Source: Actinophytocola sp036402745 (GTDB taxonomy: Bacteria; Actinomycetota; Actinomycetes; Mycobacteriales; Pseudonocardiaceae). From it: a stretch of DNA of 23,235 bases. Numbering within the stretch: the stretch's first letter is position 1; each line of letters begins with the position of its first letter. The translations under genes and the position numbers were made by a program. The stretch lies in contig NZ_DASWSJ010000311.1 in the NCBI RefSeq assembly GCF_036402745.1, positions 1 through 23,235 on the forward strand, read 5' to 3'. A model generated the notes under the pieces. The model was given only the letters and a program-made list of their open reading frames with translations, was not told where the DNA came from and did not search any database. Shown piece by piece: positions 9,199 to 16,506 of the stretch.

Positions 9199-11462
9199 TG
9201 CCCAGCTCCACCTACCGGGTCCAGGTCCGCCCCGACTTCGACCTCGACGCCACCGCCGACCTCGTGTCCTATGTAGACCGGCTCGGCGTCGGCGCCGTCT
9301 ACACCTCCCCGCTCCTGGCCGCGGCGCCCGGGTCCACGCACGGCTACGACGTCGTCGACCCCACCAAGGCCAACCCCGAGCTCGGCGGCGAGCAGGCCCG
9401 CCTGCGCCTCGTCGCCGCGGCCCGCGAAGCCGGGCTCGGGCTCGTCGTCGACCTCGTGCCCAACCACATGTCCGTCGAGGTCCCCGCGGCCAACCCGTGG
9501 TGGTGGGACGTCCTCCAGCACGGCCCCGAGTCGCGCTACGCCCATTACTTCGACGTCGACTTCGCCCGCGGCCCGATCCTCCTCCCGGTGCTGGGCGACG
9601 AGGGCCGGCTGGAGATCAAGGGCGACCGCCTCACCTACTACGACCACGAGTTCCCCATCGCCCCAGGGACCGGCACCGGCGAGGGCACCGCCGACCAGGT
9701 CCACGAGCGCCAGCACTACCGGCTCGTCCACTGGAAGCGCGGCAACGCCGAGCTCACCTACCGCCGCTTCTTCGACGTCACCAGCCTCGCCGCGGTCCGC
9801 GTCGAGCTCCCCGACGTCTTCGCCGCCACCCACGCCGAGGTCCTGCGCTGGGTCGCCAACGGCGAGGTCACCGGCCTGCGCATCGACCACCCCGACGGCC
9901 TCGCCGACCCGGGCGGCTACGTCCGCCGGCTGCGCGAGCACACCGACGGCTGGCTCGTCGTCGAGAAGATCCTCGCGGCGGGCGAGGAGCTGCCCGCGTC
10001 CTGGCCGGTCCACGGCACCACCGGCTACGACAGCCTGCGCCAGGTCGGCGGCGTGTTCGTCGACCCGGCCGGCGAGGCGCCGCTCACCGAGCTCGCGGCC
10101 AAGTTCGGCGGCATCGACTTCCACGCCGAGGAGGAGCGCAGCCGCCGGCTCATCACCGGGCGCTCGCTCGTCGCCGAGATGCGCCGCATCGCCGCGCTGG
10201 TGCCCGGCGTCCCCGCCGACGTGGCGCGGCGGGCGGTCGCCGAGCTCATGGTCGCCTTCCCGGTCTACCGCTCGTACCTGCCGGAGGGGTTCGACCACTG
10301 GTCGGCCGCCGTGCGCCGGGCCCGCCGCCCGGAGCTGGCCGAGGCCGTCGACGCCATCGACCGCACGGTCCGCGCCCACCCGCGGGGCGAGCTGGCCACC
10401 CGCATCCAGCAGACCTCCGGCATGGTCGTGGCCAAGGGCGACGAGGACACCGCGTTCTACCGGTACCCGCGGCTCACCGCGCTCAACGAGGTCGGCGGCG
10501 CGCCCGACCGGTTCGGCGTGCCGGTGGCCGAGTTCCACGCGGGGGCGGCCGCCCGCGAGGCGGGTTGGCCGGCCGGCATGACCACGCTGTCCACCCACGA
10601 CACCAAGCGCTCCGAGGACGTCCGCGCCCGGCTCGCGGTGCTGGCCGAGCTGCCGGCCGAGTTCGCCGACGCGGTCGGCCGGTGGTCGGCCCGCCGCGGG
10701 CTGCCCGAGCCCACGCTCGAGCTGCTCGCGTGGCAGACGCTGGTCGGCGCGTGGCCGATCACGCCGGAGCGCCTGGCCGCCTACCTCGACAAGGCGGCGA
10801 AGGAGGCCAAGGTCCGCACGTCGTGGGTCGACCACGACGAGGAGTTCGAGAAGGCCGTCAACGCGTGGCCGGCCGCGGTGCTCGACGACCCCGGCCTGGC
10901 CGACGACGTCGCCGCGTTCGTCGAGCGGGTCCGCATGCCCGGCTGGTCCAACGCGCTCGGCCAGAAGCTCGTCCAGCTGGCCGGCCCCGGCGTGCCCGAC
11001 GTCTACCAGGGCAGCGAGCTGTGGGACCTGTCGCTGGTCGACCCGGACAACCGCCGCCCGGTCGACTACCAGCTCCGCGCCGAGCTCCTGGCCCGCCTCG
11101 AGCAGGGCCGGCTCCCCGACGTCGACGACACCGGCGCCGCCAAGCTCCACGTCGTCCGCACGGTCCTGCGCCTGCGCCGCACCGCGCCCCACCTGTTCAC
11201 CGGCTACCGCCCGCTGCACGCCGACGGCCCCGCGGCCGCCCACGCGCTGGCGTTCATGCGCAGCCCCGATCTGGTCGCGGTCGCCACCCGCCTCCCGGTG
11301 GGCCTGGCCCGCACCGGCTGGCTCGACACGGTGCTCGCGCTCCCCGCCGGCGCGGGCACGTGGACCGACCTGCTCACCGGCCGCGAGGTCGCCCCCACCG
11401 CCGCGCTCGGCGAGCTGCTCACCCGCTACCCCGTCGCCCTCCTCCGCCGGGAGGCACCGTGA
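9192..11462 (+). CDS. treY: Malto-oligosyltrehalose synthase (GH13_26)
   Basis: A 756-aa enzyme that turns the reducing-end alpha-1,4 bond of a maltooligosaccharide into the alpha,alpha-1,1 bond of maltooligosyltrehalose. The start PSSTYRVQVRPDF is the usual TreY N-terminus. LVVDLVPNHMSVE is region I, LRIDHPDGLADP holds the Asp nucleophile at about 232, LVVEKILAAGEELP the Glu at about 258, and TLSTHDTKRSEDVR the third Asp at about 469. QKLVQLAGPGVPDVYQGSELWD near 600 is also diagnostic. Length is typical. GCGGAGG lies about 8 bases before the ATG. Its stop overlaps the treZ start by four bases (GTGA), so the two are translationally coupled and probably made in equal amounts. Confidence 0.97.
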   Translation: MTVPSSTYRVQVRPDFDLDATADLVSYVDRLGVGAVYTSPLLAAAPGSTHGYDVVDPTKANPELGGEQARLRLVAAAREAGLGLVVDLVPNHMSVEVPAANPWWWDVLQHGPESRYAHYFDVDFARGPILLPVLGDEGRLEIKGDRLTYYDHEFPIAPGTGTGEGTADQVHERQHYRLVHWKRGNAELTYRRFFDVTSLAAVRVELPDVFAATHAEVLRWVANGEVTGLRIDHPDGLADPGGYVRRLREHTDGWLVVEKILAAGEELPASWPVHGTTGYDSLRQVGGVFVDPAGEAPLTELAAKFGGIDFHAEEERSRRLITGRSLVAEMRRIAALVPGVPADVARRAVAELMVAFPVYRSYLPEGFDHWSAAVRRARRPELAEAVDAIDRTVRAHPRGELATRIQQTSGMVVAKGDEDTAFYRYPRLTALNEVGGAPDRFGVPVAEFHAGAAAREAGWPAGMTTLSTHDTKRSEDVRARLAVLAELPAEFADAVGRWSARRGLPEPTLELLAWQTLVGAWPITPERLAAYLDKAAKEAKVRTSWVDHDEEFEKAVNAWPAAVLDDPGLADDVAAFVERVRMPGWSNALGQKLVQLAGPGVPDVYQGSELWDLSLVDPDNRRPVDYQLRAELLARLEQGRLPDVDDTGAAKLHVVRTVLRLRRTAPHLFTGYRPLHADGPAAAHALAFMRSPDLVAVATRLPVGLARTGWLDTVLALPAGAGTWTDLLTGREVAPTAALGELLTRYPVALLRREAP

Positions 11463-13189
11463 CCCGGGGCGACGAGCACTTCGCCGTCTGGGCCCCGCAC
11501 CGCGACCGGGTCCGGCTGGCGCTCGGCCCCACCAGCCACGAGATGCGGCGCGACGACGGCGGCTGGTGGCACGCCGAGGTCCCCGGCACCGGCGACGGCA
11601 CCGACTACGCGTTCCTGCTCGACGACGACGAGACGCCGCTGCCCGACCCGCGCTCGCAGTGGCAGCCGGCCGGCGTGCACGGGCCGTCGCGGCGCTACTC
11701 GCACGACGCGTTCACCTGGACCGACCAGCACTGGACCGGCCGCCGGCTCGCGGGCAGCGTCGTCTACGAGCTCCACGTCGGCACGTTCACCGAGCACGGC
11801 ACGTTCAACGCCGCGCTCGAGCACCTCGACCACCTCGTCGACCTCGGCGTCGACTTCGTGGAAGTCATGCCGGTCAACGCCTTCGACGGCACCGCGGGCT
11901 GGGGCTACGACGGCGTGGGGTGGGGCGCGGTCCACGAGCCCTACGGCGGGCCCAGCGCGTTCAAGCGGTTCGTCGACGCGTGCCACGCGCGCGGCCTCGG
12001 CGTGCTGCTCGACGTCGTCTACAACCACCTCGGCCCGTCCGGCGCCTACCTCGACCGGTTCGGCCCGTACTTCGCCGGCCGCACCATCTGGGGCCCCGCG
12101 CTCAACCTCGACGGCCCCGACTCCGACGAGGTCCGCCGCTACGTGCTCGACAACGCGCTGTGCTGGCTGCGGCACTACCACCTCGACGGCCTGCGCCTCG
12201 ACGCCGTGCACGCGCTGGTCGACAAGGGCGCCACGCACCTGCTGGAGCAGCTGGCCACCGAAGTCGACGCGCTCTCGGCGGGGCTGCGCCGGCCGCTGCA
12301 CCTCATCGCGGAGTCCGACCTCAACGACCCCAAGCTGGTCACGTCCCGCGACGCCGGCGGCTACGGCCTGGAGGCCCAGTGGTGCGACGACCTGCACCAC
12401 GCGTTGCACGTCGCGCTCACCGGCGAGACCGACGGCTACTACCTCGACTTCGCCGCCCCCGGCGCGCTGGCCACCACCCTGCGGCAGGCGTTCTTCCACG
12501 CCGGCACGTGGTCGTCGTTCCGTGCCCGCACCCACGGCCGCCCGGTCGACGTCCGGCGCACCTCCGGCCACCGGTTCCTCGTCTACCTGCAGAACCACGA
12601 CCAGATCGGCAACCGCGCCCAGGGCGACCGGATGACCGCCACCATCTCGCCGGCCCGCATGCTCTGCGGCGCGGCGATCGTCTTCTGCTCGCCGTACACG
12701 CCGATGCTCTTCATGGGCGAGGAGTGGGCGGCCAGCTCTCCGTGGCAGTTCTTCGCGTCCTTCGAGGACCCGTCGCTCGCCGCGGCCGTACGCGACGGCC
12801 GCCGCAAGGAGTTCGCCGAGCACGGCTGGGGCGAGTCCGAGGTCCCCGACCCCATGGACGTCGGCACGGTCATCCGCTCCACGCTGCCGTGGGCCGAGCT
12901 CCACGACCCGGCCCACCGCGCGGTCTACGACACCTACCGGGCCCTCATCGCGCTCCGCCGCACCCACCCGGAGCTGGCCGACCCCAGGCTGGACCAGTTC
13001 AAGGTCGACTCGGTGGACGGCTGCCTGATCCTCCACCGCGGCGACCGCCGGGTCATCGTGAACCTGTCCCCCACGGACGCGAAGATCCTCCTGGACCGCC
13101 CACCCGGCGAGATCCTCCTGGCCTCGGCGCAACCCGAGATCACCGGCACCCACCTCCGAGTTCCACCCGAGTCCTTCGCGATCGTGTGA
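11459..13189 (+). CDS. treZ: Malto-oligosyltrehalose trehalohydrolase (GH13_10)
   Basis: A 576-aa enzyme that cuts trehalose from the end of maltooligosyltrehalose, the last step of the TreYZ route. An N-terminal CBM48-like domain (FAVWAPHRDRVRLALG) precedes the barrel. VVYELHVGTFTEHGTF and FDGTAGWGYDGVGWGAVHEPYGGP are TreZ hallmarks. LRLDAVHAL holds the Asp nucleophile at about 248, LIAESDLND the Glu at about 285, and QNHDQIGNRAQGDR the third Asp at about 381. LFMGEEWAASSPWQFFASFED is the family's C-terminal barrel signature. The GTG at 11459 is chosen because GGGAGG lies 4 bases ahead and the protein then begins at the usual point. It overlaps treY by four bases and ends the sugar cluster. 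Confidence 0.97.
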   Translation: MTRGDEHFAVWAPHRDRVRLALGPTSHEMRRDDGGWWHAEVPGTGDGTDYAFLLDDDETPLPDPRSQWQPAGVHGPSRRYSHDAFTWTDQHWTGRRLAGSVVYELHVGTFTEHGTFNAALEHLDHLVDLGVDFVEVMPVNAFDGTAGWGYDGVGWGAVHEPYGGPSAFKRFVDACHARGLGVLLDVVYNHLGPSGAYLDRFGPYFAGRTIWGPALNLDGPDSDEVRRYVLDNALCWLRHYHLDGLRLDAVHALVDKGATHLLEQLATEVDALSAGLRRPLHLIAESDLNDPKLVTSRDAGGYGLEAQWCDDLHHALHVALTGETDGYYLDFAAPGALATTLRQAFFHAGTWSSFRARTHGRPVDVRRTSGHRFLVYLQNHDQIGNRAQGDRMTATISPARMLCGAAIVFCSPYTPMLFMGEEWAASSPWQFFASFEDPSLAAAVRDGRRKEFAEHGWGESEVPDPMDVGTVIRSTLPWAELHDPAHRAVYDTYRALIALRRTHPELADPRLDQFKVDSVDGCLILHRGDRRVIVNLSPTDAKILLDRPPGEILLASAQPEITGTHLRVPPESFAIV

Positions 13190-13261
13190 TGGCGCCGACC
13201 CAGCCCGAATGCCCGGACCCGTCGTCGTGGCCGTCGGCACCTTCACCGGCCGACCCCACCG

Positions 13262-13285
13262 GTGTCTGCGAGCATGGCTGGGTAC
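13262..13285 (+). promoter_or_regulatory. Possible SigB-type promoter for the DUF2630 gene
   Basis: GTGT (13262-13265), 14 bases, then GGGTAC (13280-13285) fits the looser Streptomyces SigB form GNNT-N14/16-GGGTA(C/T). A start near 13291 would leave about 35 bases of leader. A GGCTGGGT/ACCCAGCC inverted repeat (13276-13283 and 13303-13310) overlaps the -10 element and could be an operator, or a hairpin ending the tre transcript. Confidence 0.4.
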
Positions 13286-13325
13286 ACCGAGCATGGCAGA
13301 GCACCCAGCCGCACGAAGGGGAGTC

Positions 13326-13550
13326 ATGGACGACAAGGAGATCTCGTCCCGCATCGACGAGCTGATCGACGAGGAGCACCAGCTCGAGCGCAGCGGCGAG
13401 CCGGACCCGACGCGGCTCAAGGCCCTCGAGGTCGAGCTCGACCGGTGCTGGGACCTGCTGCGCCAGCGCCGCGCCCGCCGCTCGGCCGGCGAGAACCCGG
13501 ACGAGGCCGAGGTCAGGCCGCCGGACGTGGTGGAGGGCTATCTGCAGTGA
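13326..13550 (+). CDS. DUF2630 family protein
   Basis: A 74-aa acidic, helical protein that starts MDDKEISSRIDELIDEEHQL and has a central CWDLLRQRRARRSAGENPDEAEVRPPDVVEGYL. The order I-x-x-LVxEEH-x-L, then LDxCWDLLRQRRA, then a VVExY(L/Q) tail is the DUF2630 pattern, a short actinobacterial family without known function. The first 45 residues are likely to form a two-helix coiled coil. GGGGAG at 13318-13323 supports the ATG. It lies 136 bases after treZ, with a possible promoter of its own. Its last 38 bases overlap the 3' end of the convergent AI-2E permease gene. Confidence 0.85.
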   Translation: MDDKEISSRIDELIDEEHQLERSGEPDPTRLKALEVELDRCWDLLRQRRARRSAGENPDEAEVRPPDVVEGYLQ

Positions 13551-14619
13551 GCAGCGGTCGGGTGGCGCTGCGCACGGTCGTCATCACCGGCACCGCCAGC
13601 AGCGCGCCGACGATCCCGCCCAGCTCCGCCCCCACCGTCACGCCGAGGATCACCGCCACCGGGTGAAGCTGCACCGCGCGGCTCATCAGCAGCGGCTCGA
13701 ACACGTTGCCCTCGAGCTGCTGCACCACGATCACGACCGCCGTCACGATCAGCGCCACCACGAACCCCTGGCTGACCAGCGCCACGAGCACCGCCACGAT
13801 CCCGGTCACGAACGCGCCGATCACCGGCACGAACGCGCCGAGGAACACCAGCCCGGCGAGCGGCAGCACCAGCGGCACGCCGGTGAGCCACAGCCCGAGC
13901 CCGATGCCGACCGCGTCGATCAGCGCCACCACCAGCGTCGTCCGCACGTATGACGTCAGGGCGGCGAACGCGTGCGCGCCGGCCGCGTGGACCTGGTCGC
14001 GGGAGGACTCGGGCAGCGGCCGGATCAGCCCGCGCCACAGCCGCGGCCCGTCGTAGACGAAGAAGATCAGCAGGAACAGCGCGAGCGCGAGGCCGGCGAG
14101 GATCGTCCCGGCGGTGGACAGCACACCCCACACCCCCGACACCAGCCCGGCCCGGTTCGTCGCGAGCCAGTCCTTGCCCTCGTTGATCATGCTGTCGAGC
14201 TGGCCCGGGCTGAGCCCGAACGTGGTCAGCCAGTTCCGCAGCTCGCCGACGCTCTGGTTGAGCCGCGCGCCGAGGTCCGGCAGGCCGTTGACCACCGAGG
14301 TGACCATGAACAGCAGCAGCCCGCCGAGAACGCCGATCCCGCCGAGCAGCACGACGAGCGTCGCGAGCCCGCGGTGCACGCCGTGCTTGGTCAGGAACAC
14401 GACGCCCGGCACGAACAGCGCGGCGAGCAGGATGGCGATCGCCACGGGCACCGCCACGAACGCGAGCCTGCCGAGCACCTGGCCCGCCACCCACACGGTC
14501 GCCGCGATGATCAGGAACTGCGAGCAGCGGACGGCGATCCGACCCATCCGCCCGGACCGCCAGCTCCCGGTGTCTCGCACACTGTCCGAGGAGGACCGGG
14601 CCGCGGGAGTCTCGCTCAT
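13513..14619 (-). CDS. AI-2E family transporter-like membrane protein
   Basis: A 368-aa permease-like protein. About eight hydrophobic segments are visible: two at about 30-75, one at 85-108, one at 165-190 and four after 220. The polar loop at about 110-160 (LPDLGARLNQSVGELRNWL) lies where the family has its extramembrane region. PLLMSRAVQLHPVAVILGVTVGAELGGIVGALLAVPV near the C-terminus is the conserved block of PF01594. Members export or exchange small solutes (AI-2, or sodium for protons), so the substrate is unknown. The ATG at 14617-14619 has a TAATGT -10-like hexamer 7 bases ahead, so the transcript may be leaderless. The 3' end overlaps the DUF2630 gene by 38 bases. Confidence 0.9.
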   Translation of the reverse strand: MSETPAARSSSDSVRDTGSWRSGRMGRIAVRCSQFLIIAATVWVAGQVLGRLAFVAVPVAIAILLAALFVPGVVFLTKHGVHRGLATLVVLLGGIGVLGGLLLFMVTSVVNGLPDLGARLNQSVGELRNWLTTFGLSPGQLDSMINEGKDWLATNRAGLVSGVWGVLSTAGTILAGLALALFLLIFFVYDGPRLWRGLIRPLPESSRDQVHAAGAHAFAALTSYVRTTLVVALIDAVGIGLGLWLTGVPLVLPLAGLVFLGAFVPVIGAFVTGIVAVLVALVSQGFVVALIVTAVVIVVQQLEGNVFEPLLMSRAVQLHPVAVILGVTVGAELGGIVGALLAVPVMTTVRSATRPLLTADSPPPRPAA

Positions 14620-14626
14620 CCCACGA

Positions 14627-14653
14627 ACATTAGCCCGAAACCTCCCGGTTCAA
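14627..14653 (-). promoter_or_regulatory. Likely promoter of the AI-2E permease gene (leaderless)
   Basis: On the minus strand, TTGAAC (14653-14648), a 15-base spacer and TAATGT (14632-14627) resemble a housekeeping promoter. Only 7 bases separate the -10 from the ATG at 14619, so transcription would start on or beside the start codon. The spacer is shorter than ideal. Confidence 0.4.
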
Positions 14654-14663
14654 ACCCCGGCAG

Positions 14664-14687
14664 GCGGCTCAGGGACAGCGGCTCAGG
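14664..14687. repeat. Short direct repeat across the nucleoside hydrolase stop
   Basis: GCGGCTCAGG occurs at 14664-14673 and 14678-14687. The second copy contains the TGA stop of the minus-strand hydrolase gene; the first lies just downstream of it and repeats the same stop context. Confidence 0.5.
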
Positions 14688-15618
14688 TGGACAGTGCGGC
14701 GATGGCGGCCACGACCATGTCCCAGAACCGGCCGGTGTCCAGACCGACGGCGACGTCGGCGTTCGGCGGGCGGCCGGTGCGCCGGTAGAGGTCGACGACG
14801 GTCGCGCCGCGGGTGAAGGTTCCGGTGAGCTCGATGTCGAGGCGGGTGCGGGTGGTCTCGACCACGCCGGGCTCGGCGAGCAGTGCCACCGCGACCGGGT
14901 CGTGCAGCGGCGGCGCGGGGAAGCCCCAGATGTCGCGGTAGGTGCTGGCGAAGAAGCCGAGCAGCTCGACGCAGACCCGGGCGAGCGGGCTGCCGATGGC
15001 GGTGATCCGCTGCTGGACGTCCGCGTCGGCGAGGGCCTGGTGGGTGACGTTCAGGCCGCACATGGTGACCGGGATTCCGCTGTGCAGCACGATGTCCGCG
15101 GCCTCGGGGTCGGCGTAGACGTTGAACTCGGCGTAGGGCGTGACGTTGCCCTGCCCGGTGCTGCCGCCCATGAACACGACCCGGTCGATCCTCCCGGCGA
15201 CGTCCGGCGCGGCGAGCAGCAGCGCGGCGACGTTGGTCAGCGGCCCGGTGGCGACGACGGTCACCGGCTCGGGCCGTGCGCGCAGCAGGTCACGCACGTA
15301 TCCGATGCCGTCGGTGCTGGTGACCGGGGTGACCGGCGGGCCGAGCCGTGGACCGTCCAACCCGGACTCCCCGTGCACGTCGCCGGCGACGACCTGGTTG
15401 CCGCGCAAGGGTTCCGCCCGCCCGGCGACGACCGGCACGTTCCTGATGCCGGCCACGTCGCAGATCCGCTGGGCGTTGCGGGTGGTCTTGTCGAGCGTCT
15501 GGTTGCCGGCCACGGTGCTGATCGCGAGCAGCCGCAGCGCCGGGTGGGCGGCGGCGAGCATGATCGCCAGTGCGTCGTCGTGTCCCGGGTCGCAGTCCAG
15601 GACGATCGGCGTGGCCAT
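14683..15618 (-). CDS. Inosine/uridine-preferring nucleoside hydrolase
   Basis: A 311-aa cytosolic enzyme that splits the N-glycosidic bond of ribonucleosides, releasing base and ribose for salvage. DCDPGHDDA at residues 8-16 is the calcium-binding signature, with the general-base Asp among its acidic residues. STVAGNQ follows at about 34-40; VVFMGGSTGQGN and AEFNVYADPEAAD bind the ribose and calcium. His239 in PPLHDPVAVA is the catalytic histidine typical of the IU-NH group. Length is standard. The ATG at 15616-15618 has a CATACT hexamer 6 bases ahead and no ribosome site, suggesting a leaderless message. It is divergent from the NAD(P)-binding gene across 35 bases. Substrate preference cannot be read from the sequence. 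Confidence 0.93.
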   Translation of the reverse strand: MATPIVLDCDPGHDDALAIMLAAAHPALRLLAISTVAGNQTLDKTTRNAQRICDVAGIRNVPVVAGRAEPLRGNQVVAGDVHGESGLDGPRLGPPVTPVTSTDGIGYVRDLLRARPEPVTVVATGPLTNVAALLLAAPDVAGRIDRVVFMGGSTGQGNVTPYAEFNVYADPEAADIVLHSGIPVTMCGLNVTHQALADADVQQRITAIGSPLARVCVELLGFFASTYRDIWGFPAPPLHDPVAVALLAEPGVVETTRTRLDIELTGTFTRGATVVDLYRRTGRPPNADVAVGLDTGRFWDMVVAAIAALST

Positions 15619-15653
15619 CCGCCGAGTATGCCGGCCGGCGGTACGGTCGCGGG
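15619..15653. promoter_or_regulatory. Compact divergent promoter, both genes apparently leaderless
   Basis: Only 35 bases separate two ATG codons facing outward. On the plus strand TACGGT (15642-15647) is 6 bases before the ATG at 15654. On the minus strand CATACT (15630-15625) is 6 bases before the ATG at 15618. Neither gene has a ribosome site. Each -35 region would fall inside the other gene's promoter, so the two directions should compete. Confidence 0.45.
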
Positions 15654-16316
15654 ATGAAGGTGCTGGTGTTCGGCGCGACCGGGATGGTCGGCCAGGGCGT
15701 GGTCCGGGAGTGCCTGCTGGCGCCGGACGTCGGTGCGGTGGTGGCGGTCGGCCGCAGCGCCACCGGCGTCGAGGACCCCAAGTTCCACGAGGTGGTGCGG
15801 TCGGACCTGACGGACCTGGCCGACGTCGCCGAGCTGTCCGGAGTGGACGCGTGCTTCTTCTGCCTCGGCGTGCCGTCGGCCCGCATGAGCGAAGCGGACT
15901 ACACGAGGATCACCTACGAGCTCACGATGTCTGTCGCCGGCGCGGTCGCCGCGCGGAACCCGTCGGCGGTGTTCGGGTACGTGTCGGGTCAGGGCGCGGA
16001 CAGCACCGAGAAGGGCCGGGTCATGTGGGCCCGGGTACGCGGGCGGACGGAGAACGCGCTGCTGGCGGGCCCGCTGGACGCGTACATCCTGCGGCCGGGC
16101 TACATCCAGCCCCTGCACGGCGCGCGATCGAAGGTGACGCTGTACCGGACGCTGTACCGGGTGACGTCGCTGCTGTACCCGCTGCTGCGGCTGCTGGCCC
16201 GCGACCACATCACGACGACGGAGACGATCGGCCGGGCGATGCTCGCGCTCGCCCGCGGCCGCGGCGGTGACACCCGGATCCTGAACAGCCCGGAGATGAA
16301 CGCCCTGGCCCGCTGA
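15654..16316 (+). CDS. NAD(P)-binding Rossmann protein (atypical SDR)
   Basis: A 220-aa protein. MKVLVFGATGMVGQGV holds the GATGMVG dinucleotide-binding loop at residues 7-13. CFFCLGVPSARMSEADYTRITYE follows the NAD site of the family, and the classical YxxxK catalytic pair is replaced by SGQGADS...RGRTENAL, with an N-terminal-type lysine absent, as in oxidoreductases related to HTATIP2/YbjT. RPGYIQPLHGARS is the conserved post-catalytic segment. It may be a reductase or a redox sensor; the substrate is unknown. A hydrophobic stretch near residues 170-182 (VTSLLYPLLRLLA) could touch the membrane. The start is chosen because it begins at the Rossmann strand and has a -10-like hexamer 6 bases ahead. 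Confidence 0.82.
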   Translation: MKVLVFGATGMVGQGVVRECLLAPDVGAVVAVGRSATGVEDPKFHEVVRSDLTDLADVAELSGVDACFFCLGVPSARMSEADYTRITYELTMSVAGAVAARNPSAVFGYVSGQGADSTEKGRVMWARVRGRTENALLAGPLDAYILRPGYIQPLHGARSKVTLYRTLYRVTSLLYPLLRLLARDHITTTETIGRAMLALARGRGGDTRILNSPEMNALAR

Positions 16317-16492
16317 CCACGCACGCGCGGCCGCGGTCACCCGTTGATCGACGGCGTGCGCGGCGCCGCGTGGCAGCGATCGCCACCTGAACCGCCGACC
16401 GGCGGCACGTGCATGTCCGCGCCCCGGCGGGCCCAGCAGCTGACCGGCTCTGGCCACGCTGCCGCGGCGCCGGAACCCCAGCGCGGCCGCGG
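16317..16492. other. Convergent intergenic region with a repeated gene end
   Basis: These 176 bases lie between the stops of the NAD(P)-binding gene and the FUSC gene. I see no coding region. The stretch holds the first copy of a 26-bp repeat, a perfect 12-bp palindrome CGCGGCGCCGCG (16359-16370) and a weak hairpin CCGCC-GACC-GGCGG (16392-16405). Any of these could end transcription; none has a T-run. Confidence 0.5.
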
Positions 16493-16506
16493 TCAGCCGT
16501 TGATCG
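16325..16506. repeat. 26-bp direct repeat carrying the FUSC gene's stop
   Basis: Bases 16325-16350 and 16481-16506 are identical at 25 of 26 positions and lie 156 bases apart. The second copy includes the last codons and TGA of the minus-strand FUSC gene (…PPING). The first would encode TPSING and a TGA in the equivalent frame. It therefore looks like a duplicated gene end rather than a regulatory repeat. Confidence 0.75.

Noticed and set aside
9497..11458. An open frame extending treZ about 650 codons upstream
   Set aside because: It runs out of frame through treY, has Arg/Pro-rich low-complexity sequence and lacks any motif. The GTG at 11459 with its ribosome site gives the normal TreZ N-terminus.
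13276..13310. Rho-independent terminator after treZ
   Set aside because: The 8-bp stem has a 19-base loop and no T-run, and it overlaps a promoter-like motif, so it is not called as a terminator.
14633..14656. SigB-type promoter before the AI-2E permease (GTTT then GGGCTA)
   Set aside because: The -10 part lacks GGGTA; a TTGAAC/TAATGT pair placed for a leaderless start explains the site better.
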